Shown here: positions 60,972 to 64,000 of the stretch, in pieces | How positions within the stretch are numbered: the first letter of the stretch is position 1 | How the letters are laid out: each line of letters opens with the position of its first letter | Source of the DNA: Circinella minor | Lineage: Eukaryota > Mucoromycota > Mucoromycetes > Mucorales > Lichtheimiaceae | DNA: 64,000 nt | Assembly: GCA_016758965.1 (NCBI GenBank) | Contig: JAEPRB010000073.1 | Location: 1 to 64,000 of the forward strand | Direction of reading: 5' to 3' | Position numbers and translations under genes: made by a program | Notes under the pieces: generated by a model | Database searches by the model: none | What the model was told of the DNA's origin: nothing | Seen by the model: only the letters and a program-made list of their open reading frames with translations

Positions 60972-63900
60972 ATGGACAACATACAAGCTCTATTTTATCA
61001 TGCAAGCGATTGTCTCGGCAGTGGAAACTTAAAGGTGAGGAAATAGGTTATATATATATATATATATATAATTAGGATAACTAAAACACTAATAAATAAT
61101 AACAATTATAATATAATATAGAGCTCTTATGAGTTGTACCTAAAGGCGTTGGATGCTACGTTATACGAACTTCATCAAATCAAGTTTGTAGATCAATGTA
61201 TATATTTATATATCGTTTTACTTTATTACTATTCTTAAAAATAATAACTACATTTCTAAACACGTATACTAATAATAATAATAATAATAATCAATAGATG
61301 CTCTTCTTTCTGATAATAAAGATGGACTTTTTATAATGGCTAAAACGTGTCTAGAGAAGACTCAAACAATTTTGAATACTACTAAAAGACGTCGACCTAC
61401 ACCACCGCCTATACCACCTAAACCTTTATCAATAAGTAAACGTAAATTTAAAATCGATACAACAACAACTACATTAGTTCAACCATCTCAAGTTCGTCCT
61501 ACTGCAGTATGGAAAAAAATTGCTCAAAAACCGGCAACTGTGATTGTGCCGAACAGACCAAAAAAATCAAATACTACAACCACTACCATAGCAACAACAG
61601 TAAATATACCTGAAGTAAGAACAAGTGTATCTGACAATTATCAATATTATAATCATGATGAAGGTAATTTATAAAATCATATAATATTTTATATACACTC
61701 AAAAAAAAAAAAGAAAAAGAAAAAGGGGGGGATGGGTTGAGAGAAAGGATAGAGAAAAGGGGGGTGGGTTTGAGAGAGTCGGGTCGGGTTAAGGATAAGA
61801 ATCTTTTTTTATATACACAAATTACTATTATTACGTTTTTGGTATATTCAATATTAGATATTAAACATATTAGATTATATTTATATTTATTCATAAACAT
61901 GTGTTTTTTTATTATTATTATTTCTTTTACTAATTCGGTACAATAATATTTCTCCTTTTATTATTTAAAGATACTAATAAACGAGGTAAAGAATTAAAAG
62001 CTCGATCTCAGTTATTACGACAACCATCCAATGTACCTTCTTCTAATAATATACCTCCATCGTCACCTCTTGTCAATCCAATTAATGTTGTAAAAACATT
62101 TTTATCATCATCACTTCAAGATAAACAATCTGGTTATTCTTCTTTTTCTTCTAATACAAATACTACTAGTACTACTACTAGTACTACGGCCACTACAACC
62201 ACAAATAGCAGAGAAGACGAATTTATAATTATGGCTAGTGGTGCTATTGATCCAGCACGTCTTACGCAAGCTCAAACATTGATTGATACAACAATATCTT
62301 ATACAAATATACCCTTTATTCCACAAGCACCATTACATATCATATATAAATCATTGCAGCAAAAACTAGAAAATCAAGAACGTCATCATCTTCATTCAGC
62401 CGAAGTAAAACAAGCTTTGAACCGAGTTCGACAGATTATACACATGACTAGTATCACATCGCCCACTACCGCTACCACAACTACTATGAGTAATAATAGT
62501 AATTATCAGTATCTAACAACAACTACTTCTTTACTCGATTTTCCACCTGTTCTTGTAGCTTATCAATTGACATTAATTGATTCAGCTATTTTTCGTAATA
62601 TTCAACCTTCTGCTTTATTAAATCATCATGCACCCAAATCACCTCATCCAGCCATTACAGCTTCAACTGACTTTTTTAATTATTTGACACGAATCATCGA
62701 ACACATGATTCTTTCATCTTCGGAAGCTTCAGGCCGAGCTGAACAAATTAATTTCTGGATCAAAGTCGCCATTAAATGTCATGATTTAAAAAATTTTCAA
62801 ACATTGAAAGCTATTATTTCCGCCTTGGGAACACCACCGATACAACGTTTAAAACGTTCTTGGGCATTTGTTCCTAAAAAATCATTAGCACGATTGGATG
62901 TTGTCAATGAAATCATGACAGAACATAATAATTATGAACGGTATCGTGATCGAATCAGTCGTATTGTGCAACAAACATTTCGTGAACCCGTGGTTCCATT
63001 TTTAGGTGTATTTATGCATGATGTAACTTATCTGACTAGTATTCCTATGGCTTCTACTTCCTCTTCTTCTGCTCCTCCTTCTACAACAACAACAACACCG
63101 AATGAATCATGTAATAACAATAACAACAACAAACATGTAACAAAGTTGGATGATTTGCTGACGTTATTTACCAATTTACATAAACATCCACCTTATTCAT
63201 CTGCATTACCACCTTTTTGTGTCAAGGATTTCAATAAAAAACATCAACAACGAAAACCTTTTGCAAATGAAAGTCTAGAATTACAACAATGTATAGTGAC
63301 TCAATATCTGGTACGTTTTTCCCTTTTTAATTATTATTCATTTTTAGTAACATTTTCCCATAACAAGAGTATATGTACTAAAACGTTTTTCCTTACTCCA
63401 ACCATCAATTTAGTTGACCAGATCTTTTGTTATTGAAAAGACAGTTGACGAATTAAGTTTATTTCGTGAACCACCCAAAGTCATGCGTAGTTGTTCAGCT
63501 ACCGATCCTGCAACATTAATTTATGATGGAGGATTGTGGAGTAGTTCCGGTAGTCTTTTATCTTTTGTTGGTACCAATAGCACAGCCTCTTCATCCAATA
63601 GTCGACCGATCAGTTTGGAATCAGATGATGATGATAATAATGATTCAGATATATCCAATAACAATAATAATAACAATATGAGTAAATTTTGGGTTTTTGG
63701 ACGAAAGAGCGTTGATCATCAACACCAACGACATAACAACCAACACCCATTGAAAAAAACAAGTTTTATCGATATCACCAACAATAACAATAGCAATTCT
63801 GTAATACCCACGTTACCCAATATTCCACCAAAACATCTTCGAAGAGATCGTTTATCTCGTCATTTTTCATTTGAAGATTTAGATGCTCATAAAAAACATC

Positions 63901-64000
63901 AACATCAACAACATCAGGAACAGCAACAAGGCTTATCGATATTTCGAAAAGAATTTTCATTTTGGCGTAAAGAACAGGATGGAGAAACATCAGCGGGGAC
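60972..64000 (+). CDS. Ras guanine-nucleotide exchange factor (CDC25-type), 3' end outside the window
   Basis: Exons 60972-61034, 61122-61197, 61298-61663, 61971-63310 and 63414 onward, in phase. The N-terminus MDNIQALFYHASDCLGSGN and SSYELYLKALDATLYELHQI look like a small helical MIT-type domain. A Pro-rich stretch (RRPTPPPIPPKPLSI) could bind SH3 domains. The catalytic RasGEF region follows at about residues 290-480: FPPVLVAYQLTLIDSAIFRN, INFWIKVAIKCHDLKNFQTL, SALGTPPIQRLKRSWAFVP and PVVPFLGVFMHDVTYL. After an intron come QYLLTRSFVIEKTVDELS and a long disordered His/Asn/Gln-rich tail. It should load GTP on a Ras or Rap-type GTPase. No REM domain was recognised. Confidence 0.9.

Overview
The window looks like nuclear DNA of an early-diverging fungus, most likely Mucoromycota (Mucorales-type). 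It is very AT-rich and has many short GT-AG introns, often with CTAAT-like branch sites. The gene set is ordinary for a fungus: choline kinase, HAP2/NF-YA, a U-box cyclophilin, a TBC Rab-GAP, an IBtk-type ankyrin/RCC1/BTB protein, an antizyme-like protein and a RasGEF. I see no rRNA, tRNA or CRISPR array.

Layout. Positions 1-15 kb are a transposon-rich accessory island. It opens in the right end of a CACTA-like element, followed by a long (GAT)n tract and a 355-bp pogo-type MITE. A second CACTA-like element of about 7.25 kb (4354-11608) carries a decayed tnp2 transposase, a decayed antisense companion gene and a nested 528-bp MITE. This element sits inside an older minus-strand gene ('gene A'). 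Most of gene A lies at 11609-13020 and its 3' part at 4081-4353. Gene A was also hit by a small poly-A retroposon with 17-bp target-site duplications and by a MITE fragment, and it carries further nonsense and frameshift lesions.

Positions 16.9-44.7 kb are a conserved core: choline/ethanolamine kinase (+), HAP2 (+), PPIL2-type cyclophilin (-), a small polytopic membrane protein (+), TBC Rab-GAP (-), a large 17-exon protein tentatively like nucleoporin ELYS (-), an NmrA-like NAD(P)-fold protein (+) and an IBtk homologue (-). About 3.2 kb between the TBC gene and the ELYS-like gene shows no convincing gene.

Positions 45-55 kb are a second accessory island. It holds a pogo-type MITE, a duplicated segment of about 430-490 bp, a Tc1-type MITE directly abutting a 1.7-kb Tc1/mariner element with a broken DD34E transposase, a 66-bp tandem repeat, and 'gene B'. 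Gene B looks like another member of the gene A family, also decayed. A truncated Tc1 end lies beyond it.

Positions 55.5-64 kb return to core genes: a multi-pass membrane protein with a 12-nt microexon, an ornithine-decarboxylase-antizyme-like gene that reads through in one frame, and a RasGEF gene cut off by the window end.

The most novel material is the gene A / gene B family. I do not recognise a named function. Gene A shows a PD...E-x-K arrangement that could be a PD-(D/E)XK nuclease-like core, which is my inference only. Both copies are hosts for, or neighbours of, several transposon classes.
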